Of a stretch of 64,000 nt of DNA, positions 35,583 through 44,910 are shown piece after piece; positions within the stretch are counted from its first letter, which is position 1; each line of letters begins with the position of its first letter. The position numbers were made by a program, and so were the translations under genes. The notes beneath the pieces were generated by a model that was not told the DNA's origin, did no database searches, and was given only the letters and a program-made list of their open reading frames with translations. The stretch lies in contig OZ245840.1 of NCBI GenBank assembly GCA_965228775.1, positions 2,170,001 through 2,234,000 on the forward strand, in the 5' to 3' direction. The stretch is from JANQMY01 sp965228775. Its GTDB lineage: Bacteria; Pseudomonadota; Alphaproteobacteria; JANQMY01.

Positions 35583-36442
35583 TTACGCGGACTGCTGGGG
35601 AGTGTTGCACCCGTTTTATCCCGATAGGCCCACCAGAAGAAGAAGCCGGCCGCCCCCCACATGGGGATGGACAGCAACATGCCCATTGTGAGGCCCGTGT
35701 TCGGTGCCCAAATGAACGCTTCCGAATCCCGATAGATCTCGACGAAAGCACGGAATGCGCCGTAGGAGACAAGGAAACTGCCTGCCACCACACCGGGCCG
35801 CTTGAGCACATCCGTATGATGCGTGAGATAGCGCAGCATCACGAAGATGACGATGCCTTCGAGAAAGGCTTCGTAAAGCTGACTTGGGTGACGCGGAAGA
35901 GGACCGGCTTGCGGGCCGGGAAACACCATTGCCCATGGCACATTGCTTACCTTTCCCCACAACTCGCCGTTGATGAAATTGGCGATACGGCCGAAGAAAA
36001 GACCAATGGGCACTGCCGCCGCCACCAAGTCCCCAATCTGGAACATGTCGAGGCCACGGCGTTTGCAGAACCAGATAATCGCGACGGCAACCCCCAACAA
36101 GCCGCCATGAAAGGACATGCCGCCTTCCCAAACTTTGAAGGCGTTAAGCGGGTTCGCAAGGTAGATTTCCGGGTAGTAGATCATGCCGTAAAACAGCACG
36201 TAGCCCAGGCGCCCACCCACGATAACGCCAAGCGTCGTCCAAACCAAAAGGTCGTCAATATCGTCGACCGTTGCCGGCGGTTTACCGCCCCAAAGCGCGC
36301 GGTTTTTGACGAGCCACACGATGTACCGCCAGCCAAGCACCAGGCCAGCGATGTAAGCCAGCGAATACCAGCGGATGGCCAGCGGGCCGATCTCTATTAA
36401 GACCGGATCGATCTCTGGAAACGGAATTGCAAAAGGGACCAT
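35579..36442 (-). CDS. lgt: Prolipoprotein diacylglyceryl transferase
   Basis: A 287-residue inner-membrane enzyme with seven hydrophobic helices that transfers diacylglycerol to the cysteine of prolipoproteins. Signature pieces are GGMSFHGGLLG, GRIANFINGELWG (Lgt signature) and PRHPSQLYEAF. It serves lipoproteins such as the two encoded near 51 kb. The ATG at 36442 gives the usual N-terminus; upstream in-frame starts add 18 unusual residues. Confidence 0.95.
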   Translation of the reverse strand: MVPFAIPFPEIDPVLIEIGPLAIRWYSLAYIAGLVLGWRYIVWLVKNRALWGGKPPATVDDIDDLLVWTTLGVIVGGRLGYVLFYGMIYYPEIYLANPLNAFKVWEGGMSFHGGLLGVAVAIIWFCKRRGLDMFQIGDLVAAAVPIGLFFGRIANFINGELWGKVSNVPWAMVFPGPQAGPLPRHPSQLYEAFLEGIVIFVMLRYLTHHTDVLKRPGVVAGSFLVSYGAFRAFVEIYRDSEAFIWAPNTGLTMGMLLSIPMWGAAGFFFWWAYRDKTGATLPSSPRK

Positions 36443-36563
36443 TTCACCCAGTCTCTCTAAACCAGCGCGCCCTGCACAGAGCTGCGACTTTAGCACCCAA
36501 TTGTGAGCTTTACGCTGCCATCCTTAACATGCGACAAACCGCTTTCAACACGGGGATTTGCCC

Positions 36564-36824
36564 ATGCAAAGCCAAAACAGATTCTTTGACGATCTTGCCA
36601 AATTGATGACAAACGCCGCGGGCGCTGCCCAAGGGGCCGCTCAGGAAATCGAAACGCTCATTCAGAGCCGGCTTGAGCGTGTTGTCTCCAACATGGATCT
36701 TGTGACCAGGGATGAGTTCGAAGCGGTTAAGGAAATGGCCGCCAATGCGCGTGCGGAAAATGAAGACTTAAAGGCTGAAATCGCCGCTTTGAAGGAACAG
36801 CTGGGACAATCTTCCGCAAATTAG
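36564..36824 (+). CDS. ubiK: Ubiquinone biosynthesis accessory factor UbiK (BMFP/YqiC)
   Basis: An 86-residue protein with an amphipathic N-terminal segment (FFDDLAKLMTNAAGAAQG) and a C-terminal coiled coil (TRDEFEAVKEMAANARAE, heptads to about 80), the BMFP domain layout. UbiK binds UbiJ and assists ubiquinone synthesis in enterobacteria. ATG at 36564 after GGGGA. It is divergent from lgt. Confidence 0.87.
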   Translation: MQSQNRFFDDLAKLMTNAAGAAQGAAQEIETLIQSRLERVVSNMDLVTRDEFEAVKEMAANARAENEDLKAEIAALKEQLGQSSAN

Positions 36825-37125
36825 GGTTAACGCGTCATATCGCCACGCGCCTCGCTAACAAAAAAGCGAGGAACTTTGTCTATCGTTTCCTACATATCGT
36901 TGGTATGGAAGTCTATGTTCCAAAGTATCCGCCTGGCCGTAATTGTACTTGCAACGGCACGACGCATGAGGCACCTTGAAGATATGGTACCGCACGCTTC
37001 GGGGGCCACAAGATGTGCGAATTACATTCCGTCCCTACCCACCCTCTATCATATGATTTGCGGTACTATCTCTCGTCGCGATCTCCATCGGTCATCCGCT
37101 TGGAAAACACTGGAAGGCTCCGCTC
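36825..37125. other. Intergenic region with a hairpin
   Basis: About 300 bp between ubiK and the YbjN gene. A 7-bp stem (CCTCGCT at 36850-36856, AGCGAGG at 36865-36871) with an A-rich loop lies 26 bp after ubiK; it has no T tract and is at best a weak terminator. The rest presumably holds the promoter of the YbjN gene. A frame at 36876-37151 has no coding features. Confidence 0.4.
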
Positions 37126-37629
37126 ATGAGCACGTTATCCGTTATTCCTGAGACTCAAACCTCCAACCCGCTCGACCTTGTCGAACACATCATCACGTCC
37201 AACAGTTGGCCGTTTGAGCGGTCCGACGAAAACGAAATCAACATTTCCATTGGCGGCAGCTGGGTCGACTATCACATGTCGTTTACCTGGCGCTCGGAAC
37301 TCGGCGTTCTCCAACTGACATGCGCATTCGACTTAAAAGTGCCGCAGCCGAAGCGTTCCGAAATCAACAATCTTCTGGCAATGGTCAATGAGCAATTGTG
37401 GCTTGGCCACTTTGACCTATGGCCTGACGAAGGCGTTCTGCTCTTCCGCCAGGGGCACCTGCTGCGCGGCGGATCGCTCGCCACAATGGAAGAATGCGAG
37501 ACCCTAGTGTCCGTTGCCATTGATTCGTGTGAGCGGTATTACCCGGCCTTCCAATTCGTTCTATGGGGCGGCAAATCAGCGAAAGAAGCCATCGCTGCCA
37601 CCATGCTGGAATGCGTCGGAGAAGCTTAA
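37126..37629 (+). CDS. YbjN domain-containing protein
   Basis: A 167-residue soluble protein of the YbjN family (type III secretion chaperone-like fold), with WPFERSDENEINI, FRQGHLLRGG and a final ATMLECVGEA helix as in alphaproteobacterial members. Family function is not established; E. coli YbjN affects motility and stress responses. ATG at 37126 follows GGAAGG. It is 21 bp before proC and may be cotranscribed. Confidence 0.85.
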   Translation: MSTLSVIPETQTSNPLDLVEHIITSNSWPFERSDENEINISIGGSWVDYHMSFTWRSELGVLQLTCAFDLKVPQPKRSEINNLLAMVNEQLWLGHFDLWPDEGVLLFRQGHLLRGGSLATMEECETLVSVAIDSCERYYPAFQFVLWGGKSAKEAIAATMLECVGEA

Positions 37630-37650
37630 GATCCAAAGACATATGACCTC

Positions 37651-38466
37651 ATGCCGGAGCAGACACACACAATAGCCCTTGTGGGCGCCGGCAAAATGGG
37701 TTCAGCCCTTCTAAGTGGCTGGCTGCGCGGTCAATACGAAAACACTCGTTTTATCGTATTGGAGCCCGCCCCGTCAGACTCTTTACGGAAACTTGACGAC
37801 TCCAGGGTCACCATTAATCCGGATACGGACCAAACATCACCTGTCGATTTGGCGGTGGTTGCCGTCAAACCTCAGATTTTACCGGAGGTTATGGGCACGA
37901 TCCAATCGATCTGCTCCCCACAAACGATTGTTGTTTCAGTTGCGGCAGGCAAAACCATCGCCGAGTTTGAAGCGGCTCTTGGCTCACGACAGCCGGTCAT
38001 ACGCACGATGCCGAATACGCCCTCCATTGTCGGCAAGGGGATATCCGCCCTGTTCGCCAACCAGAACGTCTCCATGGAAGGTAAGGCACTTGCCGAAGAC
38101 CTAATGGCATCGGTTGGCCAGGTCGTGTGGCTCGATCGCGAAGATCAAATGGATGCGGTGACGGCCGTGTCCGGCAGCGGCCCTGCTTATGTCTTTCACT
38201 TGACGGAAGCGATTGCCGAAGCGGCAATGGCACAAGGATTGAGCAACGAACTTGCGCAGACGCTTGCCCACGCCACCGTATCGGGTGCGGGAGCCCTGAT
38301 GGACCAGTCCAGTGAGACACCCGCCATCTTGCGGGAAAATGTCACCAGCCCGGGTGGAACAACCGCCGCCGCACTCCATATTCTTATGCAGGACGATGCG
38401 CTCAAATCCCTCATGAAGCAGGCGATTGAAGCCGCGACGGTTCGTTCAAAAGAACTTGGCAAATAA
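37651..38466 (+). CDS. proC: Pyrroline-5-carboxylate reductase
   Basis: A 271-residue NAD(P)H-dependent enzyme performing the last step of proline synthesis. The N-terminal Rossmann motif GAGKMGSALLSG (12-23), the VKPQ stretch, RTMPNTP, and the C-terminal dimer domain with SGSGPAYVFHL and SPGGTTAAALH are all present. It lies between the YbjN and COQ9/TetR-like genes. Confidence 0.95.
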   Translation: MPEQTHTIALVGAGKMGSALLSGWLRGQYENTRFIVLEPAPSDSLRKLDDSRVTINPDTDQTSPVDLAVVAVKPQILPEVMGTIQSICSPQTIVVSVAAGKTIAEFEAALGSRQPVIRTMPNTPSIVGKGISALFANQNVSMEGKALAEDLMASVGQVVWLDREDQMDAVTAVSGSGPAYVFHLTEAIAEAAMAQGLSNELAQTLAHATVSGAGALMDQSSETPAILRENVTSPGGTTAAALHILMQDDALKSLMKQAIEAATVRSKELGK

Positions 38467-38489
38467 AGCTGCCAAAATAAGGGAACGCG

Positions 38490-39122
38490 ATGAAAAAGGG
38501 CCTTGAAAAGAAGATTATCGGTGCCGCCTTTAAGCTGGCAGTCGATGAAGGCTGGGCCGAGATTAGCCTTTCGCAGATCGCCAAGAGCGCCAAAGTCCCT
38601 CTCGCCGATGTATACCACGCGCTGCCGTCGAAGGCGGCCGTTCTGGAAGCTTACGCCAAACAGATCGACCTCAAAATGCTTGAAGCAAGCGAGGATGTGG
38701 ACACAGACGACAGTGCGCGTGATCGTTTGTTCGATGTCATCATGAACCGGTTTGACGCCATGGCCGATGATCGCGAAGCCTTGCAAATAATCCAGCGGGA
38801 TCTGCGCCGCCAGCCGCTGGAAGTGTTCGCCATGCGCAATGGGATTTTGCAATCGCTGCGCTGGATGCTTGAGGCCGCTCATCTAGATGCCGGCGGATTG
38901 CGCGGCGCCGTGCGCCAGCGCGGCCTTGCCGTGATTTACGCCGATGTGTTTGCCACATGGCTCAAAGATGACGACCCAGGCCTTGCCAAAACCATGGCCC
39001 TTCTGGACCGGCGCCTGCGCCGCGTAGAAGATTTGCTTCAACGGTTTCAGTCCACGGCGTCCAGTTTCACGGAAAAGAGCCCCGCAGAATCATCGGACAC
39101 GGCGCAACCAACACTGCATTGA
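38490..39122 (+). CDS. COQ9 / TetR-like protein
   Basis: A 210-residue helical protein with a TetR-type N-terminal HTH (ISLSQIAKSAKVPLADVYHALPSKAAVLEAYA, about 25-55) and a C-terminal region ending WLKDDDPGLAKTMALLDRRLRRVE that resembles COQ9 (about 150-175). COQ9 proteins share the TetR fold but bind lipid and help ubiquinone synthesis. With ubiK nearby a ubiquinone role is attractive, but a transcriptional regulator is not excluded. 23 bp after proC. Confidence 0.7.
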   Translation: MKKGLEKKIIGAAFKLAVDEGWAEISLSQIAKSAKVPLADVYHALPSKAAVLEAYAKQIDLKMLEASEDVDTDDSARDRLFDVIMNRFDAMADDREALQIIQRDLRRQPLEVFAMRNGILQSLRWMLEAAHLDAGGLRGAVRQRGLAVIYADVFATWLKDDDPGLAKTMALLDRRLRRVEDLLQRFQSTASSFTEKSPAESSDTAQPTLH

Positions 39123-39125
39123 AAT

Positions 39126-40460
39126 CTAGGTTGGGATGTGAACTTGGGCGCGAAGACCGCCCATAGGCCCACGAGACAAAAGGATGTCTCCCCCGTGACT
39201 GCGGGCCACATCTCTTGCGATCGCAAGCCCCAGCCCCACACCACTGCGTTCCAAGTTTCGGCTATCGTCTAAACGGCCAAATGGCTTGAAGGCCTCTTCC
39301 AGCTTTTCATCAGGGATGCCCGGTCCATTGTCATCCACCGCAACCTCCACGGAGTGACGGGTCCGCCAAACCGACAAGGATACACGCTCCCCATAACTCA
39401 CAGCGTTATCGACCAAATTGGTGATGCAGCGCTTGATCGATTGCCGTTTCAGAGGAACAACATTTTCGCCGGTCGCCTGAAACTCAACCAAGTGCCCTTT
39501 GCGCTGGGCATCGGTAACGATTTCTTTCACCAGCTCATTGAGGTCTACGATCGTGTCGCGTTCGCCATCTTCCCCCTTTGCGAAAGCCAGATATTCCTCG
39601 AGCATGTGTTCCATTTCCTCAAGGTCTCGCTTCATATCGGCAAACTCAGGTTTGTCTCCGAACAAGGCGAGTTCAAGCTTGAGGCGTGTAATTGGCGTGC
39701 GCAAGTCGTGGCTCACGCCGGCCAGCATTTCCGTTCTCTGTTCGATCTGGCGCTGAATACGGTCGCGCATATCGATAAAGGCCGCCGCAGCGCTGCGCAC
39801 TTCGGCTGCACCGGACGGTTTAAAGTTCGTCACCACGCGCCCCTTACCGAAGCTTTCGGCGGCATGAGCAAGTTGCTGGATGGGGCGCACTTGATTGCGC
39901 AAGAAGCCGATGGACACCGCCAGAAGCGCCGTCGATGTCACGACCATCCAAACCAGAAAAATATGCCAGTTCGTTGCGTAGACGCGGCTTCGCCGCACTT
40001 TGATCTTGAGAACATCGGGCCCTGTCTGCACCCAGATGAAAACGTAAGACGGCTCGCTCTCCGTATCGAACCAAAATTCATAATCGCCGAGCGCGCTTCG
40101 AAGTTCGCGGCTGATAGTGGCTTCCAAGATGGGGAATAATGTGCGCGGCGGTTCTTCGGGCAGCACCGTGTCGCGGGCAACCTCGATCTCGAAACCAATG
40201 GTTTCCCCACTGATTTTCGAGAATTGCATGATGTCATCAAAGCCAGAAACAGTCTCGGTGGTTTTAATCAGCAAGGCGATATCCGCTGCTACCGAACTGG
40301 ATAAACGCCGCGTCACCAGATCCCAATGGCGCTCAAAAAACACATAAGTTACGACAGCCTGCAAGATCACAACCGGCGCAACAATAATGATCAAGGATCG
40401 CGCGAACAGCCCTTTCGGCAGAAAACTTCTGAGCTGCATACGTTTCTTAACCCCAGCCAT
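39126..40460 (-). CDS. Sensor histidine kinase (EnvZ-like)
   Basis: A 444-residue inner-membrane kinase: membrane helix 1 (about 22-42), a periplasmic sensor domain (43-165), membrane helix 2 (166-187), HAMP, a HisKA domain with the phosphorylated His251 in VSHDLRTPITRL, and an HATPase domain with N box (NLVDNAVSYG), DNGPGIP and GVGLGLAIARD. It is the partner of the response regulator immediately upstream, 20 bp away. The stimulus is unknown; the layout resembles EnvZ/PetS-type kinases. Confidence 0.92.
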   Translation of the reverse strand: MAGVKKRMQLRSFLPKGLFARSLIIIVAPVVILQAVVTYVFFERHWDLVTRRLSSSVAADIALLIKTTETVSGFDDIMQFSKISGETIGFEIEVARDTVLPEEPPRTLFPILEATISRELRSALGDYEFWFDTESEPSYVFIWVQTGPDVLKIKVRRSRVYATNWHIFLVWMVVTSTALLAVSIGFLRNQVRPIQQLAHAAESFGKGRVVTNFKPSGAAEVRSAAAAFIDMRDRIQRQIEQRTEMLAGVSHDLRTPITRLKLELALFGDKPEFADMKRDLEEMEHMLEEYLAFAKGEDGERDTIVDLNELVKEIVTDAQRKGHLVEFQATGENVVPLKRQSIKRCITNLVDNAVSYGERVSLSVWRTRHSVEVAVDDNGPGIPDEKLEEAFKPFGRLDDSRNLERSGVGLGLAIARDVARSHGGDILLSRGPMGGLRAQVHIPT

Positions 40461-40480
40461 AATGCGCTGCCAACACCGCC

Positions 40481-41191
40481 TTAATCAGGTATCAATGTGT
40501 AGCCGACCCCCCGCACGGTCTGCAGGTAGATCGGCATGCGCGGGTTGGACTCTATCTTGCGGCGTAGCCTGGTAATTTGTACGTCCACTGATCGCTCCAA
40601 AGTAACGCCGGTATGTTCGCACAATTCAAGACGCGAAAATGTGGTTTTCGGATTGGTGGCGAACAGACGCAGCAATGTTACTTCCGCAGTCGTCAGGCGT
40701 ACTTTCGTGTCCTTGCGCCACAATTCGCCACGTTCGAGATCGAAGCGGCACTCCCCCATCTGGACCGATTTCGGCTGCCCCTCTTCACGCATCGCCCGGC
40801 GCAGGATGGTATTGATCCGAAGCACGAGTTCGCGCGGTTCGAAAGGCTTCGCAAGATAATCGTCAGCACCGCGCTCCAGCCCCTCAATGCGGTTTTCCGG
40901 ATCGCCTCTTGCGGTCAAAAGAAGAATTGGAACATCCGAGTCTTTTCGCAAGGCTTGAGTGAATTCAAATCCATCTTCGCCTGGCATCATCACATCCAAT
41001 ACAATGAGGTCGAAGCTCATCCCCACAAGATGTTTTCGCGCATCCGCCGCGTCCGAAGCGGCCGTCACGCGAAATCCATTCTCCACGAGATATTTTTGGA
41101 GCAGACTGCGAATACGCGTGTCATCGTCAACCACCAACAGGTGGGCGGTATCCTCATCAAAAGAGGGCGTATCGCTATTCATAACGGACAT
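40481..41191 (-). CDS. OmpR-family response regulator
   Basis: A 236-residue two-domain regulator. The receiver has the acidic pair VVDDD, phosphoacceptor Asp66 in LIVLDVMMPGEDG, and the conserved Lys in LAKPFEPREL. The C-terminal winged helix ends with RSVDVQITRLRRKIE and IQTVRGVGY-type text (here YLQTVRGVGYTL). Start ATG 41191, with 41182 also possible. Forms an operon with the kinase. It resembles PetR of Rhodobacter and OmpR. Confidence 0.92.
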   Translation of the reverse strand: MSVMNSDTPSFDEDTAHLLVVDDDTRIRSLLQKYLVENGFRVTAASDAADARKHLVGMSFDLIVLDVMMPGEDGFEFTQALRKDSDVPILLLTARGDPENRIEGLERGADDYLAKPFEPRELVLRINTILRRAMREEGQPKSVQMGECRFDLERGELWRKDTKVRLTTAEVTLLRLFATNPKTTFSRLELCEHTGVTLERSVDVQITRLRRKIESNPRMPIYLQTVRGVGYTLIPD

Positions 41192-41239
41192 AGTATGCGG
41201 CTTAACCAGGGGCTTTGACAAACGACAATTGGGAAATGC

Positions 41240-41713
41240 TCATGTGGGATTTCGCAACGCGGCGAGCACTTTCAAATAGCCATTAACGGCATCCGGTCCT
41301 GCGGTTTCATAGGCCCTGGCCACCCGCGCGCGCTGCGTTGCGGTCAACTGAGCTTCAAGCTGCACGCCCGTATCCGTCAGGAACAGAAGCCGCTGGCGGC
41401 GGTCGCGTTCGCCGGTCTTCTGTTCCACGAGCCCCCGATCCAGAACCTCTTTGAGGACCCGGCTCAGACTCTGCTTTGTAATGCGCAATATGGAGAGCAA
41501 CTCGGCAACCGTGATGCCGGGGTGGCGGCCCACAAAATAAATGACCCGGTGGTGGGCGCGGCCGAGGCCGTCCCGTGCCAAAATCTCATCCGGATCGCTC
41601 GTAAAGTCGCGATAAGCAAAGAAAAGCATCTCGATGCCGTGACGCAAAGTCTCGTCATCAGGTGCCGATTGTGGTTGATTCGGCAAATCGCTTGTTTTAT
41701 TTATGTCAGTCAT
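41240..41713 (-). CDS. MarR-family transcriptional regulator
   Basis: A 157-residue winged-helix regulator. Central helices GLGRAHHRVIYFVGRHPGIT and VAELLSILRITKQSLSRVLKELxxRGLV, then the wing with ERDRRQRLLFLTDTG, are typical of MarR. Start ATG at 41713 in an AT-rich region that it shares with the divergent ilvE. It may regulate ilvE or itself; no operator is evident. Confidence 0.88.
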   Translation of the reverse strand: MTDINKTSDLPNQPQSAPDDETLRHGIEMLFFAYRDFTSDPDEILARDGLGRAHHRVIYFVGRHPGITVAELLSILRITKQSLSRVLKEVLDRGLVEQKTGERDRRQRLLFLTDTGVQLEAQLTATQRARVARAYETAGPDAVNGYLKVLAALRNPT

Positions 41714-41863
41714 ATTGACATATTTGTTTCGGAATGTAATAGTCACCCTGTCGGGTACGCAACTTTGTGACAATTCGACACGCGTTATTGAACAATAATT
41801 TCATAATGATCCGAATATGGTGGCAGACAACATGCCTCCCTCGTCCAGGAATTGGAACCCGAT

Positions 41864-42736
41864 ATGACGTTGATCCCATTTGACAATCGTGATGGCAAGA
41901 TTTGGTTTGACGGGAAGCTCATCCCCTGGCGTGACGCAAATCTTCATGTGCTTTCTCATGGCCTCCATTATGCCAGCGTCGTCTTCGAAGGCGAACGCGT
42001 CTATGACGGCACGATCTTTAAGGCCCGCGAACACAATGAACGGCTGCTCAATTCGGCGCGCATCCTTGATTTTGAGATCCCCTATACGGCCGAGGAAATG
42101 GACAAAGCCTGCTATGAAACGGTCGAAGCAAATGGGCTGACAAACGCTTATGTCCGCCCGGTTGCCTGGCGCGGTGCGGAGATGATGGGCGTGTCGGCAC
42201 AGGAAACCAAAATTCACCTTGCGATCGCCACATGGGAATGGCCTTCTTATTTCGACCCAGCCACAAAGGAAAAAGGCATTCGCCTTACCATCGCGAAATG
42301 GCGGCGGCCGGCACCGGATACGGCTCCCTGCGACAGCAAGGCTGCCGGTCTCTACATGATTTGCACCTTGGCCAAACATCAGGCTGAACGTGACGGTTAC
42401 GCCGATGCCCTTATGTTCGACTATCGCGGGCAAGTGGCGGAAGCGACGGGCGCGAACATATTTTTTGTAAAGGACGGTGTTCTCCATACGCCTACGCCTG
42501 ATTGCTTTTTAGATGGGATCACACGCCAAGCGGCAATGGAACTGGCACGAAAGCGCGGCATTGAAATCGTCGAGCGCGCCATTATGCCGGACGAACTTGA
42601 AGGCTTCGAGCAATGCTTCATTACCGGTACGGCAGCGGAAGTAACCCCGGTTGGCGAAATTGGCCCCTACAATTTCGAGGTTGGTCAGATCACACGCACA
42701 CTGATGGACGACTTTACGCAACTTGTCCGCAAGTAA
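41864..42736 (+). CDS. ilvE: Branched-chain amino acid aminotransferase
   Basis: A 290-residue fold-type IV PLP enzyme that transaminates leucine, isoleucine and valine. Visible motifs are LSHGLHYASVVFEGER, the PLP lysine in APCDSKAAGLYM (about residue 158), AEATGANIFFVKDG and FITGTAAEVTPVGEI. The ATG at 41864 is chosen; an in-frame TTG at 41852 is possible. Confidence 0.93.
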   Translation: MTLIPFDNRDGKIWFDGKLIPWRDANLHVLSHGLHYASVVFEGERVYDGTIFKAREHNERLLNSARILDFEIPYTAEEMDKACYETVEANGLTNAYVRPVAWRGAEMMGVSAQETKIHLAIATWEWPSYFDPATKEKGIRLTIAKWRRPAPDTAPCDSKAAGLYMICTLAKHQAERDGYADALMFDYRGQVAEATGANIFFVKDGVLHTPTPDCFLDGITRQAAMELARKRGIEIVERAIMPDELEGFEQCFITGTAAEVTPVGEIGPYNFEVGQITRTLMDDFTQLVRK

Positions 42737-42880
42737 TGCCTCCTTTTCATCCGCATTGAGCGTAAAAACCTCAGCCCCAAAATTATCGTCATTCGCCTGG
42801 CCGACGAATCAGTAAACTGTTATCGTCTGGCTACAAACTATCGTGTTTGGTTAGGGACAGAAGAACAAACGGGGTTCTCG

Positions 42881-43312
42881 ATGCTTAAGGAATTCAAGGA
42901 TTTCATCGCGCGTGGGAACGTGATGGACATGGCTGTCGGTATCATTATCGGCGCCGCATTCACGACCATCGTCAAATCACTCGTAGACGACGTCATTATG
43001 CCGCCAGTTGGTCTTTTGACCGGCGGTGTCGATTTTTCAAATCTGTTTATTAGCCTAAGCGGACAGCAATTCGAGTCGCTGGCCGCCGCCCAAGAAGCGG
43101 GCGCTGCGACCCTCAATTACGGGGTGTTTATCAATGCGATCATTAACTTCTTGATCGTGGCTTTCGCCATTTTCATTCTGATCAAGCAGGTCAACCGATT
43201 TAAAAGAGAAGAAGAGGCAAAGCCGGCGGAACCTGCTGCACCGCCAAAGCAAGAAGTGTTGCTTGAAGAAATACGAGACTTGTTGAAAGCTCAAGGATCC
43301 ACGGCACGGTAA
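42881..43312 (+). CDS. mscL: Large-conductance mechanosensitive channel MscL
   Basis: A 143-residue channel subunit. The N-terminal amphipathic helix plus TM1 (FKDFIARGNVMDMAVGIIIG), the periplasmic loop, TM2 (about 88-106) and a cytoplasmic coiled tail match MscL. It opens under strong osmotic downshock. It ends just before a good terminator and is followed by mscS. Confidence 0.96.
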   Translation: MLKEFKDFIARGNVMDMAVGIIIGAAFTTIVKSLVDDVIMPPVGLLTGGVDFSNLFISLSGQQFESLAAAQEAGAATLNYGVFINAIINFLIVAFAIFILIKQVNRFKREEEAKPAEPAAPPKQEVLLEEIRDLLKAQGSTAR

Positions 43313-43321
43313 TCAATTTGA

Positions 43322-43346
43322 GAAGGGCGTTTTGCCCTTCTTTTTT
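43322..43346 (+). terminator. Rho-independent terminator of mscL
   Basis: Seven-bp stem GAAGGGC (43322-43328) with GCCCTTC (43334-43340), 5-nt loop, and six T residues. It starts 10 bp after the mscL stop. Confidence 0.9.
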
Positions 43347-43366
43347 AGGAAGGACGTGAAATAGGT

Positions 43367-44194
43367 ATGGACGAGAATCTCGACGCCGTTACTCAAGAAA
43401 TCATCACGATATTGGCGACCTACGGCTTAAGTGTGGTGGCCGCCATCGCTATTCTTATCGGCGGTCTGATCGTCTCGGGCTGGGCGCGCAAGGCGACGGT
43501 TCGCGCCTTGTCGAAAATCGATAAGTTCGACAGTACACTGACAACGTTTTTTGCAAGTATCGTCCGCTATCTCATCATCGCGATTACGATCCTCGCTGTT
43601 CTGTCGCAATTCGGCATTGAAACCACAAGCCTCATTGCCGTTTTAGGTGCTGCGGGCCTCGCCGTCGGCCTTGCCCTTCAAGGAACACTGAGCAGCGTTG
43701 CCGCGGGCGTCATGCTGCTGGTGTTCCGCCCCTTCAAAGTCGGCGACTATGTGGAAGTGGCGGGAGAAGCGGGCACGGTGCATGCCCTCACCTTGTTCGT
43801 GACCGAACTCAACACGCCAGACAACGTCCACATCATTGTGCCCAATGCTGAAGTTTGGGGCAGCGCCGTCACCAATTACAGCTTTAATCCAACGCGCCGC
43901 GTGGACCTGGTCATGGGCATTGATTATGGCGACGATATCGACAAAGCAACGGCGGCAATTTTTGAAGAAATCAGGAAAGACAACCGCATCCATCAAAGCC
44001 CCGACCCATTTGTCGCGGTCGGCGAATTGGCCGACAGCTCTGTCAATTTGGTCGTGCGCGTGTGGTGCGACAGTGGCAATTACTGGCCAGTGAAATTCGA
44101 CCTGACGAAGGCCTTGAAACAGCGTTTCGATGCAGACGGTATTTCCATCCCGTTCCCGCAAACGGTAATCCATCAAGCTGCCAACGAAGGCTAG
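43367..44194 (+). CDS. mscS: Small-conductance mechanosensitive channel MscS
   Basis: A 275-residue MscS-family channel with three N-terminal helices; the pore-lining TM3 has the glycine/alanine-rich LGAAGLAVGLALQGTLSS (about 90-107), followed by the beta domain (RPFKVGDYVEVAGEAGTV) and the vestibule ending in SIPFPQ. The length is close to E. coli MscS. Separated from mscL by a terminator, so probably transcribed on its own. Confidence 0.93.
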   Translation: MDENLDAVTQEIITILATYGLSVVAAIAILIGGLIVSGWARKATVRALSKIDKFDSTLTTFFASIVRYLIIAITILAVLSQFGIETTSLIAVLGAAGLAVGLALQGTLSSVAAGVMLLVFRPFKVGDYVEVAGEAGTVHALTLFVTELNTPDNVHIIVPNAEVWGSAVTNYSFNPTRRVDLVMGIDYGDDIDKATAAIFEEIRKDNRIHQSPDPFVAVGELADSSVNLVVRVWCDSGNYWPVKFDLTKALKQRFDADGISIPFPQTVIHQAANEG

Positions 44195-44200
44195 AAGGGT

Positions 44201-44653
44201 TTAGTTTTCTTCCCAACGGTCGGCCGCGGCATCGTCTGAGTCGCGGGCGGCCACCCATTTCGCTCCATCGTTTGTCGCCTCTTTTTTCCAGAAGGGCGCT
44301 TTTGTCTTGAGCCAATCCATCAGGAACTGAGCCGCCAAAAAAGCATCTTCCCGATGGGCCGACAGAGTTACGACCAAAACGATCTTGTCGCCAGGCTGCA
44401 ATTCTCCGTGCCGGTGGATAATCAAGCAATCGATGAGGTCCCATCGGCGCCTGGCTTCAGCTTCGATCGCTTCCAATTCCTTTTGTGCCATGGCCGGATA
44501 GTGTTCCAGCGTCATGGAAGAGATACTGGCGCCACCCGCCATGTCCCGCACCAGGCCTGTAAATGTGACTGCGGCGCCCACATCCGCACGGCCCTCTGTC
44601 ATGCGTCCGACTTCGGCACTTATATCAAAATCGTCTGTTTGCAGACGAATCAT
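44201..44653 (-). CDS. moaE: Molybdopterin synthase catalytic subunit
   Basis: A 150-residue MoaE. The family text TFTGLVRDMAGG, LEHYPAMAQKELEAIE, IHRHGELQPGDKIVLVVTLSAHREDAF and KTKAPFWKKE is present, with the catalytic lysines in the last segment. It transfers sulphur to precursor Z with MoaD, which is encoded 5 bp upstream. Last gene of the uvrC-pgsA-moaD-moaE run. Confidence 0.95.
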   Translation of the reverse strand: MIRLQTDDFDISAEVGRMTEGRADVGAAVTFTGLVRDMAGGASISSMTLEHYPAMAQKELEAIEAEARRRWDLIDCLIIHRHGELQPGDKIVLVVTLSAHREDAFLAAQFLMDWLKTKAPFWKKEATNDGAKWVAARDSDDAAADRWEEN

Positions 44654-44658
44654 GGGTC

Positions 44659-44910
44659 TTATCCTCCGGTCACCGGCGGAAACAGGGCCACTTCATCTTG
44701 GCCCGTCACAGGATGATCCAGGTCTACATGTTCCTGGTTGACGGCCACCCGTACAACGCCCTTCTCGGACAGTGCCTGCTTATAGCTTTCGCCGCGCGTT
44801 TCCAGCCATGCCAGCAAATCAGAGACCTGCGCCACCTCTGCCGGCACGTCGATGTCTTCTTCGGCAACACCGATCTTTTCCCTCAGCCAGGCAAAATAAA
44901 GGATCTTCAT
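44659..44910 (-). CDS. moaD: Molybdopterin synthase sulfur carrier subunit
   Basis: An 83-residue ubiquitin-like protein ending in Gly-Gly (FPPVTGG), the thiocarboxylate-forming tail of MoaD. The core AWLREKIG, VRVAVNQEHV and DEVALFPPVTGG fits the family. Its ATG overlaps the pgsA stop (ATGA). Confidence 0.93.
   Translation of the reverse strand: MKILYFAWLREKIGVAEEDIDVPAEVAQVSDLLAWLETRGESYKQALSEKGVVRVAVNQEHVDLDHPVTGQDEVALFPPVTGG

Noticed and set aside
36876..37151. 91-residue frame before the YbjN gene
   Set aside because: Overlaps the YbjN start and its ribosome binding site and has no protein-like pattern.
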